A stretch of DNA of 64,000 nt from Nannocystis sp. RBIL2 (GTDB taxonomy: Bacteria; Myxococcota_A; Polyangia; Nannocystales; Nannocystaceae): the NCBI RefSeq assembly GCF_026626745.1, contig NZ_JAPNJW010000002.1, forward strand, positions 5,542,151 through 5,606,150, in the 5' to 3' direction. The notes below the pieces were generated by a model. That model searched no databases, was not told where the DNA came from, and saw only the letters and a list, made by a program, of their open reading frames with translations. Below, one piece after another: positions 22,501-31,951 of this stretch (positions are counted from its first letter, which is position 1; each line of letters starts with the position of its first letter). The position numbers and the translations under genes are program-made.

Positions 22501-25500
22501 GCTCGGCCTCGAGGACGCCGAGGTACTGCGGGACGCTGCCGCCCGCCAGGTACAGGCGCTCGAGCGCGGCCAGGGCCTCGCGGTCACCCGGCTCGCTGTC
22601 GACGATGCTGCGGTAGGTCTCGATCGCCGCCGCAGCGTCGCCGAGCTGGCCCTCCTGCACGCCGCCGATGCGCTTGCGCAGGGCGATGACCTGCTCCGGC
22701 TCGTCGAGGGTGCCGACGCGCCGCTCGAGCACGCCGACCAGGTCCTGCCACTGACCCTGGTTCTGGTGCAGCCGGGCCAGAGCGTCGAGCGCGTTGATGT
22801 TCTCGCCGTCGATCTCGAGCACCTTGCGGTAGCTCTCGATCGCCGCCGGGATGTCGCCGAGCCCGCCGTCCTGGACCTCCGCTAGCTGCGTCAGCGTGCG
22901 GACCTGGATGTTCGGGTCGGTCTCGAGCGGGACGATCCGCGCCAGCGTCTTGGCCAGCTCGACGTTGTTCATCGCGCGCCGGTAGAACCCGGCCTGCTCG
23001 CGCAGCGCGTTGATGTTGTTGGCGTTGAGCTTCAGCGCCTCTTCGAGCGACTTGAGGCCGTAGTCGACGCGGTTGAGGTGCTCGCCGTACCAGCGGCCGA
23101 TCTTCACCCACAGCTCGGCCTGCTCGCTCTTGTCGGGGATCGAGCGGACGATGCCGTTGTACTCGTTGAGCAGCTCGCCCCACTTGTTGGCCTGGGTGGC
23201 GAGGCGCTCGAGCTCGCGCGAGGTGTCCTCGTTGGCGTAGTCGATGTTGAACGCGTACTTGAGGACCTCGAAGGCGTTGTCCGGGTCGCCCTGGTTCTCC
23301 TCGAAGACCTTCGCCATCTTCTGGTAGGTCGAGACCTTGAACTTGGCGTCGTCGAAGATCTCGACCTGCCGCAGGTAGAGCTCGATGAGCTCGCCCCACG
23401 CCTCGGTCTCGCGGTAGATGGTCTCCAGCGCCTCGTGGGCCGGCATGTAGGCCTGGTCGAGGTCGAGGATCTCGAGATAAGCGCCGGCCGCCTCGGTCTT
23501 GTTGCCGAGCTGCTGCTCCCAGATCGCGGCGATCTGCATGAGCACGTCGATCTTCTCGGGCGCCGACTCGACGACCTTGCGCTTCTTCTCGAGGACGCGG
23601 ATGACCTCGTCCCAGCTGGCCTCGCTGCTGTGCAGGCGCTCGAGCGCCGCCAGCGCCTCGAGGCTGTTGGGCTCGAGCTCGAGGACGTGGCGCCAGGCAG
23701 CGATCGCGGCCTGGGTGTCCATGAGGTACTCGGCCTGGATCCGGCCGACCTGGGCGTAGTAGGCGCGGAGCTGCTCCGTGCCGAGGACGCCCGGGCCGAG
23801 CGCGATCAGGTTCGAGAGCACGTCGTTGAGCTCCACCCACGACTCGTTGCGCTGGTAGATCGCGTGGAGCGCGGTCAGCGTGTCGAGGTCACGGCCGTTG
23901 AGCTCGCGGGCGTTGAGCCACGCGTCGAGGCTGTTGCGCTCCTTGCCCAGCTTGTCGCCGTAGACGAGGGCGAGCTGCTGGTAGATCGCAACCTTCGCGG
24001 TCGGCTCCTCGACCGCGAACACCTGCCGCTCGAGCACCTCGGCGAGGTCGTCCCACCGCTGCGAGCGCTCGTGCAGCACGGCCAGCTCGCCCAGCGCGAG
24101 CGGGTCCTCGCCGCGCAGCTCGAGCACCTTGCCCCACAGATCGACGGCCGTCTCCTCCCGCTCGAGGGCCTCGGCCGCGATCTTCGCCATGCGCTGATAG
24201 CAGGCCGCGGTGTCCTCGTCGGTGTTGGCGATCGCCGCGGTGCGCTCGTACGTCTTGTACAGGTCCTCCCAGCGGGCGGCGCTGAGGTACAGGGCCTCGA
24301 GCCGCTCGAGGGCGCGGAGGTTGTTGCCGTCGATGTCGAGGGCGCGGTTGTAGGCAGCGATCGCCGCCTCGGGGTTGGCCAGCCACTGCTCGAAGGCAGC
24401 GGCGAGGCGCATCTCGAGGTCGACGAGGATCTCGCCGTCCATGGTCGCCTGGATCCGGCGCTGCAGGATCTCGGCGAGCTCCTCCCAGCGGCCGGTCTGG
24501 GTGTACAGGCGGTCGAGGGCCTGCAGGCCCTCGGCGTGGTCGGGCACCAACGCGAGCAGCCGGTTGTAGACCTCGATGGCGCGCGCGCGGTCGCCGAGCC
24601 GGGTCTCGAGGACCTGACCCGAACGGCTGAGCACGGCCACGCGAGCGTCCTGCGAGAGGTTCTGGTTCTCGAGGATCTGCTCGCCGACGTCGACGATGTA
24701 GCCCCACTCCTGCGTGAGCTCGGCGAGGCGCTCGATCTCCTCGGCGACCCGCTCGCTCAGCGGATCGTCCATGTAGGCGCGCAGCCACCAGTAGTAGGCC
24801 TGGCCGGCATCGCCCAGCTGCTGCTCGCAGATCTGCGCGGTGTTCTCGATGATCTGCAGCCGCTCCGCGGTGTCGGCGGTGGCGTTCAGCTTGACGTCCG
24901 CGAGCTTGATCAGGGCGTCCCAGTTGCGCGACGCCTGGTACAGCGGCTCGAGGATCGAGGCGATCTCGCTCTGGTGCTCGCCCTCGGCGAAGATGAGCTC
25001 GAGCGTCGCCTGCGTGGCCGAGCTGTCGGGGTCGATCTCGAGGATCGTCCGGTAGGCCTCGATGGCCTTCGGCAGGTCCTGGATGTTGTTCTGGTAGATC
25101 TGGCCCATGCGGTACTGCAGGGCGATGACCTCCTGCTCGTCCGCGGTGATGGCGATCTGCCGGCGCAGGTTCTCGACCAGCGGCTGCCAGCGCTCGAGGC
25201 CCGTGTAGATCCGGTCGAGCTGGGCGATGGCGTCGCGGTTCTCGGCGTCGATGTCGAGGATCGCCAGGTAGCGACCGATCGCGTCGTCGATGCGGTTCAG
25301 CTTGGTCTCGAGCACGCCCGCGAGGCGGTGCAGCATGCCGACCTTGGTCGCCGGATCGGGGATCGCGGCGGCCTGCTCGGCCAGCAGACCGGCGAGCTTC
25401 TCGTGGTCGCCCGTGACCTCGGCGAGGCGGTGGAGCTGGCCCAGAGTCTCCTCGTGGGTCGGCTCGATCACCAGCGCGCGGGCGTAGGCGGCGAACGCCT

Positions 25501-28500
25501 GCTCGAACTGCTGCAGCTGCCGCTCGTGGATCGCGGCGATCTGGTGCAGCAGCTCGATCTGCTGCGCCGGATCCTGGACCTGCCTGACCATCACCTCGTA
25601 GATGTCGACCAGCTTCTCCCACTCGGCGAGCTGGTTGTAGAACGGCGCCAGGACCTCGGCGGCCAGCATCGGCTGGTCCTCGCCGTGGACGATGCGGTCG
25701 AGCGCGGCGATCGTCGGCGCGTGGTCGGGGGCGTGCGCGAGGGTGTCGCGGTAGGCCTCGACGGCGCGGACGATGTCGGCCAGCTGGGTCTCGTAGAGCC
25801 CGCCGATCCGGTGACGCAGCGCGGTCTTCTCGTCGCGCTGCGGCGCGACCTCGACGGCCCGCTCGAGGATCCCGAGCTGGTCCTGCCAGCGCTCGGCCTG
25901 ACCGTAGAGGCGGTCGAGCGCCTGGATGGCGTCGTAGTCGGCCGGCTCGAGGTCGAGGATGGCGCGGTAGGTCTCGATCGCCTGCTCGACGTCCTTGAGC
26001 TTCTCGTCGTAGATCGGGCCGAGCTGGTGCAGCCAGTAGCGCCGGTGCTCGGGGCTCTCCGCCAGCTCGGTCTTGCGGCGGTAGATGTCCTTGAGGTTCT
26101 CCCACGCCTCGGTCTGCGTGAACAGCTTGGCGAGGGCGTCGAGCGCCGAGGCGTCGGCGTCGTCGAGCGCAAGGACCTGCTGGTACAGGGTGATCGCGCC
26201 GGCCGGATCCTCCATCGCCGTCTCGCGCGTCTGCGCGGCGTAGAGGAGGAGCGCCTTGCGGTCGGCGACCTCGGTGACCATCTCCGACTTGCGCACCACC
26301 GCCTCGACCAGCGAGCTGAAGTTCGAGTTCTTGAGGTGGAGGTTGATGAGCGCGTCGACGGCCTCGAAGTTGCCGGGGTCGACGCCCAGGATCCGCTCGT
26401 AGCTCGCCGCGGCCTTGGCCGGGTCCTCGATCACGAGCTCGTAGATCTGGGCGATCTTCACCAGCAAGCGGATGATGAGCGCGTCGTCGACGATGTCGGG
26501 GATCGACTCGTCGTAGAGGGCGACGAGGCGCGGGTAGTCCTCGAGCTGGCGGGCCAGCGTCTCGAGCCGCTCCTGCGTGGTGGCGTTGCTCGGATCGACC
26601 TTGAAGGCGCGGCCGAGGGCGTCGAACGCCTTGCCCTGCTCCTCGCCGGCGATCTCGTACAGCTCGGCGATCCGGTGCAGGAGGCCGATCTTCTCCTCCG
26701 CGTCGGAGGCGTGCGTCACCATGATCTCGTACGCCTGGATCAGCCGCGGCCAGTTGTTGTTGACGCGGTAGAACGGCTCCAGGGTCTTGGCGACGGTGAG
26801 CTGCTGCTGCTCGTTGGTCAGCAGCGTCTCGAGGGCGCCGAGCGCGGTGGCGTTGCCGGCGTCGAGCGCGAGCACGCGGTGGTAGGTCTCGACGGCCTGG
26901 CCGGCCTGCTCGAGCTTGGTGAGGCGGAGGTCGCCGAGGCGGAGGTTGAGCTCGATCTGCTTGTCGGGGTCGCTCGACAGCGTCAGCTGGCGCTCGAGGT
27001 TCTCGGCCAGCTCGGTCCACGCGCCGCGCGCGAGGTAGAGCCGGTCGAGGGCGACGATCGCCTGCAGGTTCTCGAACTCGTCGGCGAGGATCTCGTTGTA
27101 GGTCGCGATCGCCTCCTCCTTCTGGCCGAGCATCTCGTCCTGAAGGTAGGCGATGCGGAACCGCAGCTCCTGCCGCTTGCTGCCGTCCTGGGTCAGCGGG
27201 ATCTGGCTGCGGTACACGCCGAGCAGCTCGCCCCAGTTCTGGTCGCGGCTGTAGAGCTTCTCGAGCGCCTCGAGGGCCTCGACGTTGTCGGCGTCGACCT
27301 CGAGCGCCTTCTTGAAGTTCTCGATCGCCTTGGGCGCGTTGCCGAGGCGCTGGTCGTACAGGTTGGCCAGGCGCATCAGCAGGGTGCGCTGCAGCTCGCT
27401 CGGAAGGTCGCCGGCGACCGCCTCCTCGAACAGCGCGGCGTAGTCCGCGTAGCGGTTCTCGAGGTGGGCGAGCTTCTCGAGCTCGGCCTGCGCGGCCTCG
27501 TTGCGCGGGTCGTGGCGGAACGCGCGGCTGTAGGCGTCGAACGCCGCCGTGGTGTTGCCGATGTTGTTGGCCAGGATGGCGCCGATCTGCAGCAGCAGGC
27601 CGACGCGCTCGTCGACGGTCCCGGCCGCGGCGACCTGGATCTCGAGCGTCTGGACCATCTTCGGCCAGTCGAGCAGGCGCTCGTAGACCGGGAGCAGGAT
27701 GCCGGCCACCGTGGTCTTGAGCGCGTCGTCCTCGAGGTAACCCTCGAGCCGCTTGCGCGCCTCCTCGTTGGCGGCGTCGACGTCGAGGACCTGGCGGAAC
27801 AGGTCGACGGCGTCGGGCGCCGAGTTCAGCTTGTCCTGCTGGACGATGCCGAGGCGGAGCAGCAAGGTCGCGCGGGCCTCGACCTCGTCGGGCGCGGTGA
27901 CCTCGAGCTCGCGCCGCAGGATGTCGGCCAGCTCGGTCCACTTGCCCTGACCGAGGTAGAGGCGGTCGAGGGCGGCGAGCACGGTCGGGTCCTCGACGCC
28001 GGTGGCGAGCACGGCCTCGTAGGCGGTGACGGCCTGGTCGACGTGACCGAGCTGCTCGTGGATGCTGCCGATGCGGGTCTGGATCGCGCGGCGGTCGTCG
28101 TCGTTGCCGGCGAGCGAGAGCTGGGTGCGGAGGACGTTGAGCAGGTCCTCCTCACGGCCGAGCGCGAGGTACAGCCGCTCGAGCGAGGCGAGCGCGGTCG
28201 CCTCCTCGGCGTTGATCTCGAGGATCGCCTGGTTGGCGGCGAGGGCCGCCTCGAGGTCGCTCGAGCGCTTCTCGTAGATCTCGGCCAGCTTGAGCCGCAG
28301 CGGGATGCTGTCGGGGTCGGTGCCGTACTTCTCGATCGCGGCGCGCAGCGACTCGATCTGCTCGGTCCACGCGCCGATCGACTCGCCGAGGCGGAACAGG
28401 TGCTCGCGCGTGTCGGCCTGCGTGTGGTCCTCGGTGAAGGCCTGGCGGTAGTAGGAGAACGCCAGCGCCTCGTCCTGGCTGATGCGCTCGGCCAGCTCGG

Positions 28501-31500
28501 CGAGCCGGCGGAGCAGCGCCTGCCGCTGCGCCGGATCCTCGCTGTGGTTGAGCTGGATCTTCAGCGGCACCGAGATGTGCCGCTCGTCGTGCGCCTGCTC
28601 GTAGAGGTCGATCAGGGCATCGGCGACGGTGAGGTTGTTGTCGTCGAACGACAGCGCGCGCTCGAGGGCGCGGGTGGCCTTGTCGGCCTTGTCCATCCGC
28701 GTCTTGTAAAGATCGGCGATCTTGAGGAGGAGCGTAGTGCGAGCCGCCCCCTCGGCGGTCTCGGCCTCGCGCTCGAGCACGCGGATGAACTCGCCCCACT
28801 TGTCCTGCTTGGCGTAGAACTCCTGCAGGCTCTCCATGTCGCCGACGGCGAGGTAGAGCTTCTTGAGGGCGTCCTGGGCGCGGCGGTTCTCGGAGTCGAG
28901 CTGGTACAGCTGCTCCCACGCCTTGATCGAGCTGGCGTTGTCGTCGAGCTTGTCGCTGTAGTTCGAGCCCAGCTTGACGAGGTAGTTGGCCTTCTTGGTC
29001 GGGTCGCCCTCGACCTCGGCGAGCGTGCGCAGCACGCCCGCGAGCTGGCCCCACTCCTTCTCGCGCTCGAGGAGACCCTCGAGCTGCTCGAGCGCCTCGT
29101 GGTGGGTCGGCTCCATCGCCAGGACCTGGTTCCACAGCTCGATCGAGAGCGGGTTCTTCTTGATCTTCGAGACCGCGGTGCGGGCGACGTCGAGCAGCTG
29201 CTCCATGCGCTGCGCCGGGCTCTCGATCAGCGTCAGCTCCTTCTGCTGGACGTGGACGAGCTTCTCCCAGTCGCGCCGCTTGGCGTACAGATCCTTGAGC
29301 TTGGTAATCGCCTCGACGTTGTACTCGTCGGCCTCGAGCACCGACTCGAAGCTCTTGATCGCCTCGGCCTGGTTGTTGAACTTGTCGAGGAAGAGGCGAC
29401 CGGCCTCGAGGTGCAGGGCGGTGCGACCGACGGGGTCGGTGGTCAGCTCGGCGCGGCGGCGGATCCTGCTGATCAGGTCCGGCCAGCGCTTCATCTGCTC
29501 GAACTGGTTCTGCTGGGTCTCGACGACCTTGAGCAGCGACTCGGTGTCGCCGGCGTCCTCGAGCACCTTCTCGAACGCGGCCAGCGTGGTGACCACGAGG
29601 CCGGGCTGACGCAGGTGATCGCGGTAGATGTCGAGCAGCTGCCAGTACGAGGCCTTGGTGTGCTCGAGGTCCTTGTGCGGGTCGCCCTTGAGCTCGTCCT
29701 TCAGCAGGTCGGCGACGTTGCTCCACTTGCCGGCCTCGCCGTAGAGCTCCCGGAGGCGCGTCCGCGGGTAACGCTTCTGCGGCAGCTTGCCCATCGCGTC
29801 GCGCCAGGCGTCGATCGCCTTGGCGCCACCGGCGGCCTCGGCGGTGCGAGCGGCGTTGTAGATCCGGACCTCCTCGGGGAGGAAGATCTCGCCGTGCAAC
29901 TCGACGCCATCCGCCGGGATCGCGGCGATCTCGGCGGCGATCTTGTCAGCGGCGGCCTTCTCCGCGGCGGCCTTCTCGGCAGCGGCGCGCTCGACGGCGG
30001 CGGCCTTCTCGGCCTTCTCCGCGGCGGCCTTCTCGGCGGCGGCGGCTCGCTCGGCGGCGACGCGCTCGCGCTCCGCCTTGTCGGCAGCGGCCTTCTCCGC
30101 GGCCAGACGCTCGCGCTCGGCCTTCTCCGCGGCGGCCTTCTCGGCCGCAGCGGCCTTGTCGGCGGCGGCCTTCTCGGCAGCGGCGGCCTTCTCCGCGGCG
30201 GCGGCGGCCTTCTCCTCGGCGACGCGCTCGCGCTCGGCACGGTCGCGCTCGGCCTTCTCGCCGGCGGCGCGGTCGGCTGCGACGCGATCACGCTCCGCTC
30301 GCTCGGCGGCCTCGGCCTGCTCGGCGGCGGCCTGCTCGGCGGCGAGGGCAGCGGCTGCGGCCTGCTCGCGCGCGGCGTCTTCGGCCGCGGCCTCGTCGAC
30401 GGCGGCGCGCTGCGCAGCGGCGGCCTCGGCCTCGGCCCGCTCCGCGGCGGCACGCTCGGCGGCGTTGTCCGCGGGCGCCTCGAGGGCGCCGAACTGCTGC
30501 GTGAACTCGATGAGGGTCGGGTGACGCGGCGCCGCGTTGACGGCGTAGGCGAGCAGGCTGCGGGCGCTCTCGACGTCCTGGCGCTGCTTCCACGCGACCT
30601 CACCGCCGAGGATCGCGAGCAACGCCGCGTCGGTCTGGTCGGTGATGACCTGCAGACCGCGCGCGGCCAGCTCGACGAGGCCCTCGGAGTTGCCGGTGCG
30701 CTCGGCGGCCTTCTTGAGCATGTGGAACGCGCCGAGGTGCCAGTCGGCGTCGTTCTCGTCCTTGAGCACGCTGACGCCGATCGAGTAGGCGTACTCGAGC
30801 GCCTGGCGGAAGAAGTACGCCGCCATGTCGGCGTTGTTGAGGCGCACCTGCCAGATCAGCGCGAACTGACGCAGCAGCGCGACCTTCTTGTCCGGCTCGC
30901 GCTCGAGCGCTGCGCGGCGGTCCTGCAGCTTCTGGATGTGCTGCAGGTGGCCGCCGCCGGCGAGCAGGGTCTCCGCGATGTAGCCGGCCTCGTCGTTGCT
31001 CGGATCGGAGTCGAGGGCCTTGAACAGCAGCGGCAACAGGCGCGGGTCTTCGGGCGCCTCTTGCTGCAAGATCCGCGCGGTGCGGAGGTAGAGCGCCGAC
31101 AGCTGGTGGCCACCATTCTCGACGTTCGCGGCCAGCGGGTCAGCCTGGCCGCTGAGCGCGATCAGCTGGTTGATGCAGATGTTCTGCAGCGCGAACTGCC
31201 AGTTGCTCCGGTCGTACAGCGACTCTTGGAAGCGGTCTTGGAACTCTTGATTGCGACCTTCGGCGCTGGCCGCCGCCTCGAGGTACGGGCGCGCTTGCTC
31301 GATCTGCCGCAGGTTGAGCAGCGCCCGCCCGTAGGCGTAGTTCAGGGCCGGGGCTCGGTCGGGGTCGCGATTGGCCCGCAGCTCGAGCGCCATCAGCTTG
31401 GTGACCATCTCGAGGTTGGCCATCTGCTGATAGATCTTGCGCGCCGACTCCAGGGCCTTGAGGTTCTCACGGTCGCGCTTGACGGCCGTCTGGTAGAACG

Positions 31501-31678
31501 TCATCGCCTTCGCCTTGTCGAGCAGCAATCCCTCGCAGGCCTGGGCGAGGTGGTAGAACGCCGCCGACTGCGCCTGAGGCGTGCCGGCGGAGCTCGCCTG
31601 CGACTCGGATTCGTCGATCACCCCGCTCCACTCGGAGACCTCGGTGAGCCGTGACTTGATGCGCGTCGTTACTTCCAT
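19517..31678 (-). CDS. gltI: Giant cytoplasmic TPR protein, GltI/AgmK-like
   Basis: The product has 4053 residues starting MEVTTRIKSRLTEVSEWSGV. There is no signal peptide or membrane span, so it should be cytoplasmic. After an N-terminal helical repeat region (to about residue 400) comes a roughly 180-residue Ala/Glu/Lys/Arg-rich segment. From about residue 590 to nearly 3800 there is an almost unbroken array of TPR-like repeats with the recurring phrases A(I/V)E.Y..IL.(I/L)D..(N/D)..A...L.RLY and W..L...L...(I/L). The last 250 residues are a distinct domain. The AgmK/GltI protein of Myxococcus is likewise a giant TPR protein, encoded in the same cluster as the FHA/AgmX-PglI protein, and is cytoplasmic; I infer equivalence from size, repeats and neighbours. 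A SAM-free scaffold role in the gliding-transducer complex is likely. No dispersed palindrome was noticed in its 12 kb. Confidence 0.8.
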   Translation of the reverse strand: MEVTTRIKSRLTEVSEWSGVIDESESQASSAGTPQAQSAAFYHLAQACEGLLLDKAKAMTFYQTAVKRDRENLKALESARKIYQQMANLEMVTKLMALELRANRDPDRAPALNYAYGRALLNLRQIEQARPYLEAAASAEGRNQEFQDRFQESLYDRSNWQFALQNICINQLIALSGQADPLAANVENGGHQLSALYLRTARILQQEAPEDPRLLPLLFKALDSDPSNDEAGYIAETLLAGGGHLQHIQKLQDRRAALEREPDKKVALLRQFALIWQVRLNNADMAAYFFRQALEYAYSIGVSVLKDENDADWHLGAFHMLKKAAERTGNSEGLVELAARGLQVITDQTDAALLAILGGEVAWKQRQDVESARSLLAYAVNAAPRHPTLIEFTQQFGALEAPADNAAERAAAERAEAEAAAAQRAAVDEAAAEDAAREQAAAAALAAEQAAAEQAEAAERAERDRVAADRAAGEKAERDRAERERVAEEKAAAAAEKAAAAEKAAADKAAAAEKAAAEKAERERLAAEKAAADKAERERVAAERAAAAEKAAAEKAEKAAAVERAAAEKAAAEKAAADKIAAEIAAIPADGVELHGEIFLPEEVRIYNAARTAEAAGGAKAIDAWRDAMGKLPQKRYPRTRLRELYGEAGKWSNVADLLKDELKGDPHKDLEHTKASYWQLLDIYRDHLRQPGLVVTTLAAFEKVLEDAGDTESLLKVVETQQNQFEQMKRWPDLISRIRRRAELTTDPVGRTALHLEAGRLFLDKFNNQAEAIKSFESVLEADEYNVEAITKLKDLYAKRRDWEKLVHVQQKELTLIESPAQRMEQLLDVARTAVSKIKKNPLSIELWNQVLAMEPTHHEALEQLEGLLEREKEWGQLAGVLRTLAEVEGDPTKKANYLVKLGSNYSDKLDDNASSIKAWEQLYQLDSENRRAQDALKKLYLAVGDMESLQEFYAKQDKWGEFIRVLEREAETAEGAARTTLLLKIADLYKTRMDKADKATRALERALSFDDNNLTVADALIDLYEQAHDERHISVPLKIQLNHSEDPAQRQALLRRLAELAERISQDEALAFSYYRQAFTEDHTQADTREHLFRLGESIGAWTEQIESLRAAIEKYGTDPDSIPLRLKLAEIYEKRSSDLEAALAANQAILEINAEEATALASLERLYLALGREEDLLNVLRTQLSLAGNDDDRRAIQTRIGSIHEQLGHVDQAVTAYEAVLATGVEDPTVLAALDRLYLGQGKWTELADILRRELEVTAPDEVEARATLLLRLGIVQQDKLNSAPDAVDLFRQVLDVDAANEEARKRLEGYLEDDALKTTVAGILLPVYERLLDWPKMVQTLEIQVAAAGTVDERVGLLLQIGAILANNIGNTTAAFDAYSRAFRHDPRNEAAQAELEKLAHLENRYADYAALFEEAVAGDLPSELQRTLLMRLANLYDQRLGNAPKAIENFKKALEVDADNVEALEALEKLYSRDQNWGELLGVYRSQIPLTQDGSKRQELRFRIAYLQDEMLGQKEEAIATYNEILADEFENLQAIVALDRLYLARGAWTELAENLERQLTLSSDPDKQIELNLRLGDLRLTKLEQAGQAVETYHRVLALDAGNATALGALETLLTNEQQQLTVAKTLEPFYRVNNNWPRLIQAYEIMVTHASDAEEKIGLLHRIAELYEIAGEEQGKAFDALGRAFKVDPSNATTQERLETLARQLEDYPRLVALYDESIPDIVDDALIIRLLVKIAQIYELVIEDPAKAAASYERILGVDPGNFEAVDALINLHLKNSNFSSLVEAVVRKSEMVTEVADRKALLLYAAQTRETAMEDPAGAITLYQQVLALDDADASALDALAKLFTQTEAWENLKDIYRRKTELAESPEHRRYWLHQLGPIYDEKLKDVEQAIETYRAILDLEPADYDAIQALDRLYGQAERWQDQLGILERAVEVAPQRDEKTALRHRIGGLYETQLADIVRAVEAYRDTLAHAPDHAPTIAALDRIVHGEDQPMLAAEVLAPFYNQLAEWEKLVDIYEVMVRQVQDPAQQIELLHQIAAIHERQLQQFEQAFAAYARALVIEPTHEETLGQLHRLAEVTGDHEKLAGLLAEQAAAIPDPATKVGMLHRLAGVLETKLNRIDDAIGRYLAILDIDAENRDAIAQLDRIYTGLERWQPLVENLRRQIAITADEQEVIALQYRMGQIYQNNIQDLPKAIEAYRTILEIDPDSSATQATLELIFAEGEHQSEIASILEPLYQASRNWDALIKLADVKLNATADTAERLQIIENTAQICEQQLGDAGQAYYWWLRAYMDDPLSERVAEEIERLAELTQEWGYIVDVGEQILENQNLSQDARVAVLSRSGQVLETRLGDRARAIEVYNRLLALVPDHAEGLQALDRLYTQTGRWEELAEILQRRIQATMDGEILVDLEMRLAAAFEQWLANPEAAIAAYNRALDIDGNNLRALERLEALYLSAARWEDLYKTYERTAAIANTDEDTAACYQRMAKIAAEALEREETAVDLWGKVLELRGEDPLALGELAVLHERSQRWDDLAEVLERQVFAVEEPTAKVAIYQQLALVYGDKLGKERNSLDAWLNARELNGRDLDTLTALHAIYQRNESWVELNDVLSNLIALGPGVLGTEQLRAYYAQVGRIQAEYLMDTQAAIAAWRHVLELEPNSLEALAALERLHSSEASWDEVIRVLEKKRKVVESAPEKIDVLMQIAAIWEQQLGNKTEAAGAYLEILDLDQAYMPAHEALETIYRETEAWGELIELYLRQVEIFDDAKFKVSTYQKMAKVFEENQGDPDNAFEVLKYAFNIDYANEDTSRELERLATQANKWGELLNEYNGIVRSIPDKSEQAELWVKIGRWYGEHLNRVDYGLKSLEEALKLNANNINALREQAGFYRRAMNNVELAKTLARIVPLETDPNIQVRTLTQLAEVQDGGLGDIPAAIESYRKVLEIDGENINALDALARLHQNQGQWQDLVGVLERRVGTLDEPEQVIALRKRIGGVQEGQLGDAAAAIETYRSIVDSEPGDREALAALERLYLAGGSVPQYLGVLEAELDTTTVRDEQIAIYDRMAAAHVNLAQDPARAAEALEKILLLDKYRDSTYRQLEDLYTRLEKWTELVETYRNHIVVTTAPAAKVDLLVAMAQVYEKQIQDIDRAIETYSEILELNPQHFDSAVTLARLQEQIEDWPAALKTLARLVELSRDPAVRVQHLTRMGQVYQEKLGQLDEAERRLTQATEIDPGYVPAIVSLAELYKGRRDWLKAARNLEAAFGYSNTKLEKIALAAEAGFIYYEELENKEKAVALFAEVLKLDPEHVKVGRVIGQIYYDEGRFADADPIFDVLTRKSDQLGLGDQDQRDLYLRAAKVARKLGNGDKALKQFKRAYDIDATNREVLVGMADLLFEKEDWEKAFKLYQTILVQHRDTQSSSETVLVYYRLGMIKKRQNEPRKALNYLEKALEVDPHDLATLNAVIELQTGAGDWEGVIQAKRAMIDVAATGDQQAAIYNEIGKLYLEKLGNWQKAAAAYQNALDLQPKDYPLLHTLLDIYTRNKQWEESIRIIDRIVEIEKDPKRRSRYNYTAAVLLRDELKAHDESIDRFNSVLDDDPAYLKAFQAIDAMVTKSKDWKTLERSYRKMLKRLPADSMGDLKITLWSNLAEIYRTRLKDFKAATAAFEVAAKLDPDNTERHYLLAELYEALMQENPQEYATQAVKEHQILIAQEPFRYESYHALFNIYRKSNQFDKAYCLARTLVFLKQATPEEQQIHDKYATNEFRQARQRLSEEILRRHVFHPDEDLFLTGILGSIAPAIAAWRANPLPAYLKPNERTDINTDPAPVSRMAKYVMQLLNVGQPDLYLRPDDQGDVSLLNAQRDGRVHPTMVVFQNLLKGKNEKHLAFALGRYMSDLYLPHYAYVALDRSPQNLKQVFLACMHMCDMETGGNRQELDQIAREILSRLPANARDQMRSLMRRFVEAGGSTDVKKWALGTEITAYRIGFLLCDDLITAAHLISQEQAGFGSAMTPKDKIKELVLYSISEDYFKARKGIGVSVA
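29925..30465 (-). repeat. Low-complexity Ala/Glu/Lys/Arg repeat region inside the giant TPR gene
   Basis: The DNA is an irregular array built from GCC/GCG, GAG and AAG codons that encodes repeated phrases such as AAAEKAAAEKAERER. It predicts a long charged single helix or coiled coil joining the N-terminal repeats to the main TPR array. Such DNA is prone to slippage, so copy number may vary between strains. Confidence 0.75.
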
Positions 31679-31951
31679 CTGAGACCCTGTTTTTTGAGCA
31701 TTATCGGGGGATTACCCCGGGCTCGGGAGACGGCGGATATACCACGCACCTCGCCGAGCGTTCAACGCGTCCGGAACGATTCAACGCAGGCAGGCCCAGT
31801 AGGCCCACCGTGCGCACGACGGGGGACACCCGCGGCGAGCCGCGGGGTAACTGATGGTAGGTCGGGCCTGGTGGGCCGCGTAAGTCGAGGTAGCGAGCAG
31901 CCCTCGACGGACCGTGGGGCCCTGGCCTCACGGATACCGTCGCTGTCGGGC

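Noticed and set aside
19650-29700. Regularly spaced repeats that might suggest a CRISPR array or satellite DNA
   Set aside because: Spacing of about 100-120 nt matches the TPR unit of 34-40 codons, repeats are imperfect at DNA level and conserved at protein level.
23078-31654. A 2858-codon open frame on the plus strand
   Set aside because: It mirrors the TPR array of the giant protein; its apparent repeats are the antisense image of TPR codons. The minus frame shows clear TPR consensus.
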